DNA from: Blattamonas nauphoetae
Taxonomy: Eukaryota; Preaxostyla; Oxymonadida
DNA length: 64,000 bases
Direction: 5' to 3'
Assembly (NCBI GenBank): GCA_033064195.1
Contig: JARBJD010000092.1
Location: forward strand, 178,459-242,458
Made by a program: the position numbers and the translations under genes. This document shows, one piece after another, positions 48,050 to 57,900 of this stretch (within the stretch, counting starts at the first letter, position 1; each line of letters starts with the position of its first letter). The notes beneath the pieces are model-generated. The model searched no databases. It saw only the letters and a list, made by a program, of their open reading frames with translations, and had not been told where the DNA came from.

Positions 48050-51000
48050 ATGAACAGCATCCTTGTCGTCGTCCAGGTCCTCCTTTCAGCACAATCTCAA
48101 TCCCAAACGGGCTTATCTGCATTCACATCCAACATTAACACTTTTTGCGACCGTCAAGTCAACGAAGATCACCGACATCATGAAATCCAGCTCGATGATG
48201 ATTTCGTGATTTCTTCCACCATCCAGATTTGGGCGGAAGGCTTTTCTTTGAAGGGCAATGATGCTGTGTTAATGTTCCCACCGAATCATGAACCACATTC
48301 CTCACCCATTCCTTCATCCCCAGTTCAAAGCCAAACAAGAATCAGGCAAACCAACACCCGAAAGCAGAACTTCAGATCTGGAACAACATCCAATTTCATG
48401 TTTGATGTTTCAAATAGCACGTTTTCGGCGAGTGGAGTCCATGTGATGTGTGATTCAGAAAACAACGGCTTCTGCTTGGTTTCAAGCTCCACTGTCCACT
48501 TTTCGTCAAGTTCGATCACATCAAACGGGATGTCATCTCCATTCATGACCAGGATTGGATTGATAGACGAGAAGTCAGCGTCAACCATTGTTCTCTCTTC
48601 AATCACTCACCTCTCGAACTCTGCCACCCTGCCTCCTCTCGTTGGACTTTTCCACACCTCAATATGTCTGGTTGTCGATTGTTCCAAAGACGCATCTTCT
48701 TTCCTGCCAAATCAGGAAAACAGGATTTCGATCTTTGGAACTGGCCTCACTTTCGAATCGACGTCACTTTCGTCAGGAACTGGCCCTCTCTTCTCATTTG
48801 GTCTGGCTGATCATGCATCATCCCTGCCTGTCCTTGGAAACGATGTCGAAATGGAGACAAGTCTCTCATCGTCGTCTTTTGTCAACGTGACTTCCTCTCT
48901 TCGCCGCTCGTCGTCTGGGCAGCTGTTCGGGAGTGAAGTGTGGCAGCGAGTGATTTGCTGCTCGATGTCGGAAAGCACAAACCACAACTCGGGGACAGGA
49001 ATCCTGGACGCGAATGTGGGAGGGAATCTTGTTTGCTTGAACTCGTCTTTCACGAACTGCCAACGATCCTCAAACGAAGTGAAAGACTTCATCAACGAGA
49101 ACATCACCCAAACTCACATCGGCCGCCTGAACAACGTCACATCCACCGTCACCTCAGTCACGTACACCCTCTGCACGTTCAACACGATGACAGTAGCTAC
49201 TGGACAAAACCTTCAAGGAGGAGCAGCGATCTTCATCTACGGGACATCGTCCTCTCTCACAGTCGAGAAGTGCTTCTTCCACAAATGCAGTTGCACAGGT
49301 CTGGATGATGACGGAGGAGCATTGTGTGTTGTGTATCGGCAGACCATGAAATGCCCAGTCTCGATTTCCGACTCCTCTTTCACGGAATGCACCGCTCTTG
49401 GACGTTTGAGCTGTTGCGGTGGAGCAGTCGTCATCGCTGACTCATCGCTGATCAAAATCGAGAACTGTTTCTTTGAACAATGTCAAGCTAACTACGATGG
49501 CGCTCTGTTTATCGGCTCCTCACCGGTCACCCTCTCAAACTGTGCTTTCGTGATGTGTTTAGCAAACGGTCGCGCTGGAACAATTCTCATTAGTGGCACA
49601 AGTACAACAACACTAAACTATCTGCAGTTCAGAGACTGTTTGTCAGTTTCAGAACCTCAGGGAAGCGATCTTTATTTCAATAGCCAGCCTTCGTCCCAGA
49701 TCACATCAGAAACGGTCAAATTCTGTGATTCTACGTCTGGATCACCGAACGTTTATTTTTCAACTGGAAAGGTCTCCAACAGCAATCTCATTCCACAGAT
49801 CGCCTCAAAAGTCTCCATCAGTTCCATGTCTGTCGTCTTCAGTGGGACTCAAGCCATCGTGACTGTGTCAACAGATAAAGTGATCAAAGGCTCGATGAAA
49901 ATCTTGCTGGGCGGATCAAATGTGCCACGACTTGTGCATATTGTCTTCGGAAACGGAGGAGCAACGTCATCGACAGGACAAGCGACCATCTCGTCTGGAG
50001 CAAATGGAATACTACCAAATGCGACATACATTCCTCGATCGGCAGTGATTGTCGGCCATGAAATCCCGCTCCCGTCATTCATTGCTCAAGCCGAAGCCAC
50101 ACTCCTGGATTCCAACACAACAGAAATTGTTGTTCGTGGAAAGGATCTGTTGGAAGGGAGTTATTGGATGGAAGTGTGGGACGGATCGACGAAATGGAAT
50201 ATCTCACTGGAATGGCAAGACTCGTCGACTCTGAAAGGGACAGCGCCTCTCTACCCTTCCACAGCGGATGGACGGCTGGATTGGTCAACTGAATACGAAG
50301 TGCGGAAAGTTGTTTGGAAGCGAGATCAACAAGCCGAAAAAGAAGTAGTTTGTTCTGGCGAGATTAAATTCACAACACCGGACGAACCTGCTCGGATTGA
50401 AGATGTGGATTGCCATCTGAACGGAGCTCGAGACGTGGCTGTGGTGGAGTTGGAAGGGGTTCAGCTTGTCTCTCTCGAACAGACAGCTGTGCTGTTGGGT
50501 GTTTCAAGCCAAATCTCATCGTCAGGGCCGATCTTCGATGTGACCTCGACCAAATGCTTTGTGGGATTCTTGATTGGAGAAGAGGAGAACAGCACCCATG
50601 TGGTCTTTGGAGGAAGGTACAAAGTTGTTTCAGTTGGATCGGGTGACAATGGTATTCTGGTGAAAGAAAATCTCTTCGTCGACATTCCTCTTCCTCCCAC
50701 GATTACGAAGATCGATGTTCCTGTGTCGACCTCGTCGTCGTCGTTCTTTCTGTCAGTGGAAGGAACAGATCTTCCTTCTGGGTCGTCATTTGTGATAACA
50801 CTGTCCTCTTTGCATTCATTCAACATTCAATTCACTTCAGACACAACCGGAGCATCGGAACCGATTGCGATTGGAGGGGCTGGACAGTTGAAATACGACA
50901 CACAATACATTCTGTCATCAGTGACACAGAAAGTGGGTGGGAAGGAGGATCAAGTCGTATTTTTCTCAGCTTCCTCGTTCACCACTCCAACTGGACCGAC

Positions 51001-54000
51001 TCTTTCCTCACTTTCATGCTCACTCGATCCTTCTGACCCAGATTTCTTCATCCTCTCGCTGACCACCTCTCTGATGCCATCGGAAGACTTCATCCTTCTC
51101 GTGACCAACACTGCCTCTTCGTCAGAGACTGTGTCCATCACTGTTCCCTCTGCCTCGCTCGCATCTGGCTCATTGAGAGTGGAGGTGTATAACAAAACAG
51201 GCTCCCTTCGATACGACTCGAGCTATTCAGTTTCTTCGATGACCAGCTCTGCCTCGTCAGTTGTGGCAGTTGTCTCCGCAGAGTCATTCCCTACACCAGA
51301 CTCGCCTGCTCGGATTGTGGAAGTGGATTGTGACTTGGACGACGAATCAGAGAAATCAGCGATTGTGAAGATTTCTGGAGTCTCATTGGTAGGAGAGAAG
51401 ACCTTCACTCTCTCCCTTGCCCGTATCATCTCTGAAAATGAGCTGAGTGAAGATGTGGTGGAGATCACAGGCACGTTGAGTGGAGATTTGGAATCGACGT
51501 CGCACACTCTGACAATCCTGATTTTCGGCAGTCCAGACTCTCCTCTCGCGTATGGCTGCTCGTATCGTGTGACCGACTTCACTGTGACAGGAATGCCTTC
51601 GAAAGTGGACAACAAAGTGACTTTCCGTGTTCCTGATGAACCGCCTCGAATTGTGTCGATTGAGAGCAGAAAACTGAACAAAGAACGAACGAAGGTGGAA
51701 GTTGTGATGATCGGCCGAGCACTGAAATCGGGATTGGGGAAAGTTGGGTTGATGGGCGAACATGGCGTCATCGACTCTTTGGAAGACGTGGTTGTGATGA
51801 ACGAGACTCACTGCTCAGCTAACTTTTCGACAGGAGAAGAAGAGGGAGTGGACAAGGTGAAATTTGGGGGAGAATACACTCTGCTTCGCTCAGCCTCGTC
51901 AGCCAGCGGATTCCATGTTGAGGAAACTCTGATGACAGTTCCCTATCCTCCAAAAGTAACGAAGATGGAGTTCTCATTCTCCAACTTGCTGAACACGAGC
52001 TGTCGAGTCTCGCTGTCTGGAAAAGACCTCATTGTTGGGAGTCTCATTCGTGTGACTCTGACCTCGTCTCTCTCGTTCTCCGCCACAATCACCTCCAAAA
52101 CCGAAGGATTATCAGAAGAGATGTCGATTGGAAGATCGGATACACTTCAGTACAACACGAAATACACACTCACCTCGATCACCCCGCTGGACGAGGAAGG
52201 GGACACATTGTTCGATGATCACGTTTCAGACACAACTGGATTGTTGCCTTCCGATTTATTCATCTACACCGATTCTGGATCGTCATCAGACACGAGTGTG
52301 TTCTGTGGAGAGCATTCTCGGCCTTGTGCGTCGATTGGAGTTGGGTGGAAGATTGCGGAAGGAGTTGGGATCGGTCGAGTGAGTTTTGGGATCATCGACT
52401 CATCGTCTCTGTCGACTCGGATTGTGGTTTCTTCTGGGATGCATGTTCTTGTGACGAATGGAAGCCAGACTGAGCCGACTCTTCGCATTCCTTCCTCTGC
52501 TTCGTCATTGTCATCAGCGTGGTTGAACGAAGACGACACTGCTCTGATTGTTGTTCGTGCATCATTCTTCGAGATCCGTCATGTGAATGTTGTGCTTGAT
52601 TCCCAACCATCGTCATTCCACCTCGTCTCTTCGACAGACTCAACAATTATTTTGAAAGACGCCTCGCTTCATGGAACAACGACTCCATCTTCATCAAACT
52701 CCGAAGGATTGTGTCATTGGGAGACCGGACTACTTTTGCTTACAAACAGCACCTCAACGGTGGATGGAGCGAAGTTGACGCATCTGTCGTGTGGAGGAGT
52801 GAACATGAAGAATGGTTCTTTGACGCTGATATCACCGACATTCTCAAATAATTCGCCTGGCAATCCTTCATTCCCATCACTTCGTAGAAACATCCACTGT
52901 TCGGAAGGAGGAATGATCGAGATTGATGGAACGATGAACGGGGATGGATCGAAAGATTCGCCATCGGCGTGGATCTCTTCAGACAATTGTACGATCACTG
53001 GAAAGGAAGAGGTCGCGAGAGCACCCATGTTCATCCCTTCGCTCAACACGGACGAGACATCAGTGAAGCAGACATCGGACAAGATTGGGATCTGGCTTGT
53101 TGGGACACTGTTGATTCCGTGTGGACTTGGAGTGGAGGTTCGAGAATGGGATGAGAAGGAGAAGAAATATGGAAAGAATGTGACCGTTTCGTTGACAGAA
53201 TTGAACACGACAGCCTTCACCGAAACAGGAGTGTCTCTTGAAATGGATGTGTCAGATTGGAAGTCACAGCTGGATTGGACGATGGAATGGCGAGCTCGGC
53301 TGTGGTTTGGGAAGGATGAGACGACAGGGAACGAGATTGTTGTGAAGATGAGTTCAGCGGCAGCGAAGAAGGCGGAAGCACTTGAAACAGCGCGAAAGAC
53401 ACTTCCTTGGCTGATTCCTGTGATTGTTGTTATGCTTCTTGTGGTTTTGATTTTCGTGTTTGTAGTTTGTTGTCGAGCTTATCGGAAGAAGAACGGAACG
53501 AAAAGCGGGATGGTGCAGAAAGAGGAACTGGAGGCTCAGGAAGTGGATGAGAAAGACGAGTCGATGGAAGTTGAGAGGATGGATGGTGAGAATGTCGAAA
53601 TGGTTGCACTACGGGCCAAGAACACGAACATGATTATCAACCACAACCTCCCAACAACAATCGGAACACAGCAAGTTGGACACGCAATTGACACGATAGA
53701 CACGAACTTGAAAGGAGAGGCACAACTGATTGAACTTCGAGAAGTCGTCCGCTGTGACGGGCAGAAGTCAGAAGTGGTGACAGTGAACGCGAACGACACT
53801 CTGTTCAACCGACTCCACAGACAGACGGAACAAGGACTGGACAAGCCGCGACTTGTTCAGATGCTGACACGAGGCCTGGCGCAGCTTTCTCGACAGAATC
53901 CCCGCTTGCCGCTGCTGACTCAACTGTCGCCGTTGTGGGTGTTTTTGGATGCTGACGACACTCCGCTGTTTCAAGTCAATAATGTGAAGAAGAAGGAAGC

Positions 54001-54484
54001 CGAACCACAAGTGGAACCGTCAGCTGATTTTTTTCGTGAATCATATCTAGCTTCACTGAGCAACCAAACACTCTTGTCAGAATGTCAAAGAGAGGATAGA
54101 TCAGTGAACCAGAATTCATTGAACTCGAGAAACCAGAAGGAAGGGGAGAGATGGAGAGCACTAGAAGTGGTGGAGAAGAAAGGAGAGATCAACGATTCGA
54201 AAGCGGCAGTTTTTAGTCTTGGCCTGATGTTGTGGGAAATTGAGACAGGTCAAGTGCCGTTCGCAGAGCAGGATGGAGTGAATGCTCAGCGACAAGTTGG
54301 AATTGGGGTGCTGCCAGCGATGGAGTCGTGGACAGAAGAATGGAAAGTGAGTCTGATCCGAAGCTGTCTGAATCTGTCACCCGACGACCGACCGACGTTG
54401 GACTCGATTGTGAAGAAGCTGGACTCACACTTGACAGATGGGAAGGGAGGAAAGGGACAATCACCGAATGGGATGGAAGCATGA
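48050..54484 (+). CDS. Beta-helix receptor-like pseudokinase with Ig-like repeats (2144 aa)
   Basis: Seen: intronless. The ATG at 48050 is chosen because it starts a signal peptide (NSILVVVQVLLSAQS); an in-frame ATG at 47867 would add 61 residues. Ectodomain: beta-helix segments (SLTVEKCFFHKCSCTG, IKIENCFFEQCQANYDGA), then about six repeats of roughly 100 residues with TPDEPARIEDVDC or PPTITKID starts and YDTQYILSSVT-type ends, resembling Ig/IPT-like modules, then a Cys-Gly...Pro-Cys module (CGEHSRPCASIGVG). Membrane span at about residues 1782-1808, then AYRKKNGTK. The tail has LSPLWVFLDADDTPLF, WRALEV (Leu for Pro), VFSLGLMLWEIETGQVPFAE and SPDDRPT, but no catalytic lysine, HRD or DFG. Paralogue of the minus-strand gene at 54915-59750 in its beta-helix part. 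Probably a cell-surface receptor. Confidence 0.85.
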   Translation: MNSILVVVQVLLSAQSQSQTGLSAFTSNINTFCDRQVNEDHRHHEIQLDDDFVISSTIQIWAEGFSLKGNDAVLMFPPNHEPHSSPIPSSPVQSQTRIRQTNTRKQNFRSGTTSNFMFDVSNSTFSASGVHVMCDSENNGFCLVSSSTVHFSSSSITSNGMSSPFMTRIGLIDEKSASTIVLSSITHLSNSATLPPLVGLFHTSICLVVDCSKDASSFLPNQENRISIFGTGLTFESTSLSSGTGPLFSFGLADHASSLPVLGNDVEMETSLSSSSFVNVTSSLRRSSSGQLFGSEVWQRVICCSMSESTNHNSGTGILDANVGGNLVCLNSSFTNCQRSSNEVKDFINENITQTHIGRLNNVTSTVTSVTYTLCTFNTMTVATGQNLQGGAAIFIYGTSSSLTVEKCFFHKCSCTGLDDDGGALCVVYRQTMKCPVSISDSSFTECTALGRLSCCGGAVVIADSSLIKIENCFFEQCQANYDGALFIGSSPVTLSNCAFVMCLANGRAGTILISGTSTTTLNYLQFRDCLSVSEPQGSDLYFNSQPSSQITSETVKFCDSTSGSPNVYFSTGKVSNSNLIPQIASKVSISSMSVVFSGTQAIVTVSTDKVIKGSMKILLGGSNVPRLVHIVFGNGGATSSTGQATISSGANGILPNATYIPRSAVIVGHEIPLPSFIAQAEATLLDSNTTEIVVRGKDLLEGSYWMEVWDGSTKWNISLEWQDSSTLKGTAPLYPSTADGRLDWSTEYEVRKVVWKRDQQAEKEVVCSGEIKFTTPDEPARIEDVDCHLNGARDVAVVELEGVQLVSLEQTAVLLGVSSQISSSGPIFDVTSTKCFVGFLIGEEENSTHVVFGGRYKVVSVGSGDNGILVKENLFVDIPLPPTITKIDVPVSTSSSSFFLSVEGTDLPSGSSFVITLSSLHSFNIQFTSDTTGASEPIAIGGAGQLKYDTQYILSSVTQKVGGKEDQVVFFSASSFTTPTGPTLSSLSCSLDPSDPDFFILSLTTSLMPSEDFILLVTNTASSSETVSITVPSASLASGSLRVEVYNKTGSLRYDSSYSVSSMTSSASSVVAVVSAESFPTPDSPARIVEVDCDLDDESEKSAIVKISGVSLVGEKTFTLSLARIISENELSEDVVEITGTLSGDLESTSHTLTILIFGSPDSPLAYGCSYRVTDFTVTGMPSKVDNKVTFRVPDEPPRIVSIESRKLNKERTKVEVVMIGRALKSGLGKVGLMGEHGVIDSLEDVVVMNETHCSANFSTGEEEGVDKVKFGGEYTLLRSASSASGFHVEETLMTVPYPPKVTKMEFSFSNLLNTSCRVSLSGKDLIVGSLIRVTLTSSLSFSATITSKTEGLSEEMSIGRSDTLQYNTKYTLTSITPLDEEGDTLFDDHVSDTTGLLPSDLFIYTDSGSSSDTSVFCGEHSRPCASIGVGWKIAEGVGIGRVSFGIIDSSSLSTRIVVSSGMHVLVTNGSQTEPTLRIPSSASSLSSAWLNEDDTALIVVRASFFEIRHVNVVLDSQPSSFHLVSSTDSTIILKDASLHGTTTPSSSNSEGLCHWETGLLLLTNSTSTVDGAKLTHLSCGGVNMKNGSLTLISPTFSNNSPGNPSFPSLRRNIHCSEGGMIEIDGTMNGDGSKDSPSAWISSDNCTITGKEEVARAPMFIPSLNTDETSVKQTSDKIGIWLVGTLLIPCGLGVEVREWDEKEKKYGKNVTVSLTELNTTAFTETGVSLEMDVSDWKSQLDWTMEWRARLWFGKDETTGNEIVVKMSSAAAKKAEALETARKTLPWLIPVIVVMLLVVLIFVFVVCCRAYRKKNGTKSGMVQKEELEAQEVDEKDESMEVERMDGENVEMVALRAKNTNMIINHNLPTTIGTQQVGHAIDTIDTNLKGEAQLIELREVVRCDGQKSEVVTVNANDTLFNRLHRQTEQGLDKPRLVQMLTRGLAQLSRQNPRLPLLTQLSPLWVFLDADDTPLFQVNNVKKKEAEPQVEPSADFFRESYLASLSNQTLLSECQREDRSVNQNSLNSRNQKEGERWRALEVVEKKGEINDSKAAVFSLGLMLWEIETGQVPFAEQDGVNAQRQVGIGVLPAMESWTEEWKVSLIRSCLNLSPDDRPTLDSIVKKLDSHLTDGKGGKGQSPNGMEA

Positions 54485-54914
54485 GTTGTCCGGCATTCGA
54501 TCAACACTTCGCGAGATGTCTTCATTTGCATGTCACGAACCGTCCTCACCTCATCACTAACACCTACCACACACACGTCATGCTGGACCGGTCATCGTGA
54601 TTTCTTAAATAACTCACTCCACCCCTACCATCAACTATAAATGTTGTGATCATTTCTCACTTTTTTATTGTGTTATGCTGTGTTGATTTATCATGATTTG
54701 TATTTCACTACATCTTTTTGCTTCGAAATGGAACTCGCCGGAATTTCTTTCCTCTTTTGACCTTTCCACATGCACCAACATCACCCTTTCCGCATGTCAA
54801 CCACTTCCGTTCACATCATCCTTTCTATTCATGAATGGCTCTCTCCTCGTGGTCTTGTCACTTTTTTCTCATAAACCCCCAAAAATTGTTGAAAGAATGA
54901 ATTATAATGTCACA
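54485..54914. other. Space between two convergent genes
   Basis: 430 bases between two stop codons facing each other. AT-rich at 54600-54700, probably 3' ends of both transcripts. No kinase tail or membrane span for the minus-strand gene is found here. Confidence 0.5.
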
Positions 54915-57900
54915 TCAACTCTCTTCTCTTTGAGACGACGTGCAGTTCACAAACAGCAGGTTCCGCTGAGCAGGCCATGCTCCGCCACGTTCATGCACCA
55001 CAGCAAGTCCAACGTTTACCGGATCCGCTGTGTCAAATCGGAACACACAGCTGTGAGCTGACAGTGAAGGTGTGCAGTGCTCGCTAACGAAGAGTGCGAG
55101 GGGAAGAGGATGCGCTGGATCGAGTGACGAACCTGCGTCCATCTCCACTCCAACCAGTTCGAGAGCGCTTGCAAGCGGTGATTGCCTCAGTGAGTTGTCG
55201 AACAGGAAGGAAGGGTTGGCCAGATCGGCTGACTGAATCTTGGCCATCAGAGGAGAGTCGATGCTCGCCGCTGAGAGAGGAGAGGCTAATTGCGAGATAT
55301 TTTGGGAGGGGAGGAATCGAACAGCGAGAGCGTGTGATGTTAAAGCGAGGAGAGAAGGAGAGGGAGGAACAACATAAGATGCATCGAGAAGGAAAGAACA
55401 ATTCATAAAAGACAAGTCGATCAGAGTAAGATGGGAGCGGGCCAAACTGAAACAGCAGACGCCGCAAGCCAAAGAAGACAGCAGATCTGACTCAATCGGA
55501 AGGGAAATGATGACCGTGGAACACGACGAGAACGAGCAGTCACGAATCAACAGCTCGCTCAGTGGAAAAGAAAGATCGGCGAACAACACACTTCCAGTCT
55601 CAATGACGTTTTCGTGTGTCGCATCAATCCGAAGAGAGACACAATCAAAGAAGGAGTCTTCGATAGAGAGAGAGGGCGGGAGGGAGAAGGGGAGGGTTTG
55701 GGAGAGCATGCTCGAATGTCCAGTGGACAGAGAATCCATCAAAAGTGGAAGATCCGCACTGGACTTGATGGAGATGAGGGGTTGGGAGAGGATCAGGTTC
55801 TGAGCAACAAGATGAGACACTCTCAGACGAATACTCTCAGACATCGATGTGAGAGAGGTGTGGAAGGACAACAGCGAACTGACAGCTTGTGTTGTATCGA
55901 TCGATTTTACAACACAATCAATCAGAGACAGACTCATCGACTGGACTGCGATGATCGGCTGAGGGTGTGTCGAGGAGAGAGGGAGGACGAATTCGAGGTG
56001 TTTCATCAGCACTGTCTGCGGTGGCACAATCTCGCTCAGACCAAACGACAATCTGCATCCGATGCTCCCGCTTTGATCAAATCGGACTCGTCCAAACTGG
56101 ACAGGGTCGGTCTGTGTTCTTTTGTGAGTGCGGATTGGGATGATGCACAGAACCAGACCGGCCGGTTGGCCAACTGACACATATCCACACAACTCCACAT
56201 CACCCTCCTCTCCAAACACAAAGTCCCCGATCAGAACAAGACTGCGCTCCAACACACACTGCGACAATTCTTCTTCACTGTCAGCATTCAACAGATGGTC
56301 CATCGCGTCGTGAAGGGACAGGCAGGGGTGTGACTCTCTCCCACACTCCATGCTCGTTGATGCTTGGCCGGTTTCATCCACAGAATCGATGAACACGTTC
56401 TTGTATCGATTGTTGGGGAAGAGAAACGGGAACAGGTCGGTCTCTTCCACGTAAACTACACGATCCGAGCCAAACAGAGCATTCGAGCGATCAAATCCAG
56501 GTGGATGCAGATTGAACAAGAAATGATTAATCGTCACACATTTATCCAGCGATTCAGCAAGAATGAACAGATCTCGCCCAAATGTTGCGGTGTTGTGTGC
56601 AAATGTCAGCGTGTCCAGAAGATAGTTGTTGGAGCTGTCAGACGAGAACGCCAATCCAACTCCTCCTCCCCTCCCTCCATCGCCAACACTGCAGCTCACA
56701 AACGAGCAGAACTGAATCACAAGAGACGCTGATCCCGACAGCGAGAACGACACTCCGCCGCCCAAACAGTTCGTGTTCGATGAGGAGCACGAAGTTAACG
56801 ATGACGACGACAAATCCAGTGACGATGCATTGGAGAGTGTGAAGAACGCAGCTGAGCCTGCTGTCGATTGTGTGTGGACAGATTCTGCTTCCAATTTCAA
56901 GATCTGTGTCAAGCCGACACTCTGTCGAGCCGACAGTGTTGCCACAGACAGATGTTCCAGTTGTGTGGTCGTCAAACGCAACAAATCGATCACATTCCGA
57001 GTTCTGACGAAGGAAGGGTGTCTGGCCGAGAGTGAGGATGATGTCGACACATCTCCAGTCACCATACAATTCATGATTGTCAGCAGGCCTGTTTTGATTT
57101 CAGCGTACACTTCAACAGTCGACAAGGAAGGCAGAATGAACGAGAGACTTTCAAATCTCGTCGCTGTCGCTCCATCCACAATGAACCCTCCGTCTGCCCC
57201 AACTCGAATTGTCGAGTGAGTCGTTGTGCTTCCCAGTTCATCAAACCCTCTGTTGTGAGAGAGCACCAGAGACGAGAACGGGATCTCCCACACTGACACG
57301 TGGTTGAAGGTGCCATGAAGCAGAAGTGTGGACTTACTGTCGCCTAATCGGGCGAATGCATGCTCCATCGTTTTGCATGGATCAAACACGTTTCCACAAT
57401 TCAATGTGTCGTTTCCATTCCTCGACCAGACATGGACAGTGGAGAGAAGAGGAATCGGAGGCGTTGTGAATGTCACCCCATCACACAAAATCTGGTGGGG
57501 ATCCGTGACGGCGTTTTCGACGATGGAGATGAGTGTGTACGTCGTGGAGTGTGTCAGATCGTATCCAATTCCGATTCGAAGTGAGCTGATTGTTGCTGAT
57601 GTTTGTGTCTCACACAAGAACGGGATTGGCTCGTCGATTCCATCCAGAAAGAGAAGGAATGTTAGATCAGTGAGAAAGTCTTGGCCTCTAAACACGATGT
57701 TAATAGTGGTGCACATCCCATTTGCACACTCCGATTCAGCAGACATGACCTTCGCTGGGAGAAGGACGGCGAGTGAATATCCAGGAATGCTGACACTTCG
57801 AAGACTGTATGTTTGTCCGTCGGTGAGGATGGGGAGGACACCATAATCTCCTTTCGACACTTCCACTGTTCCTATTGTCGATGTGCTGCTTGCGGTTCCA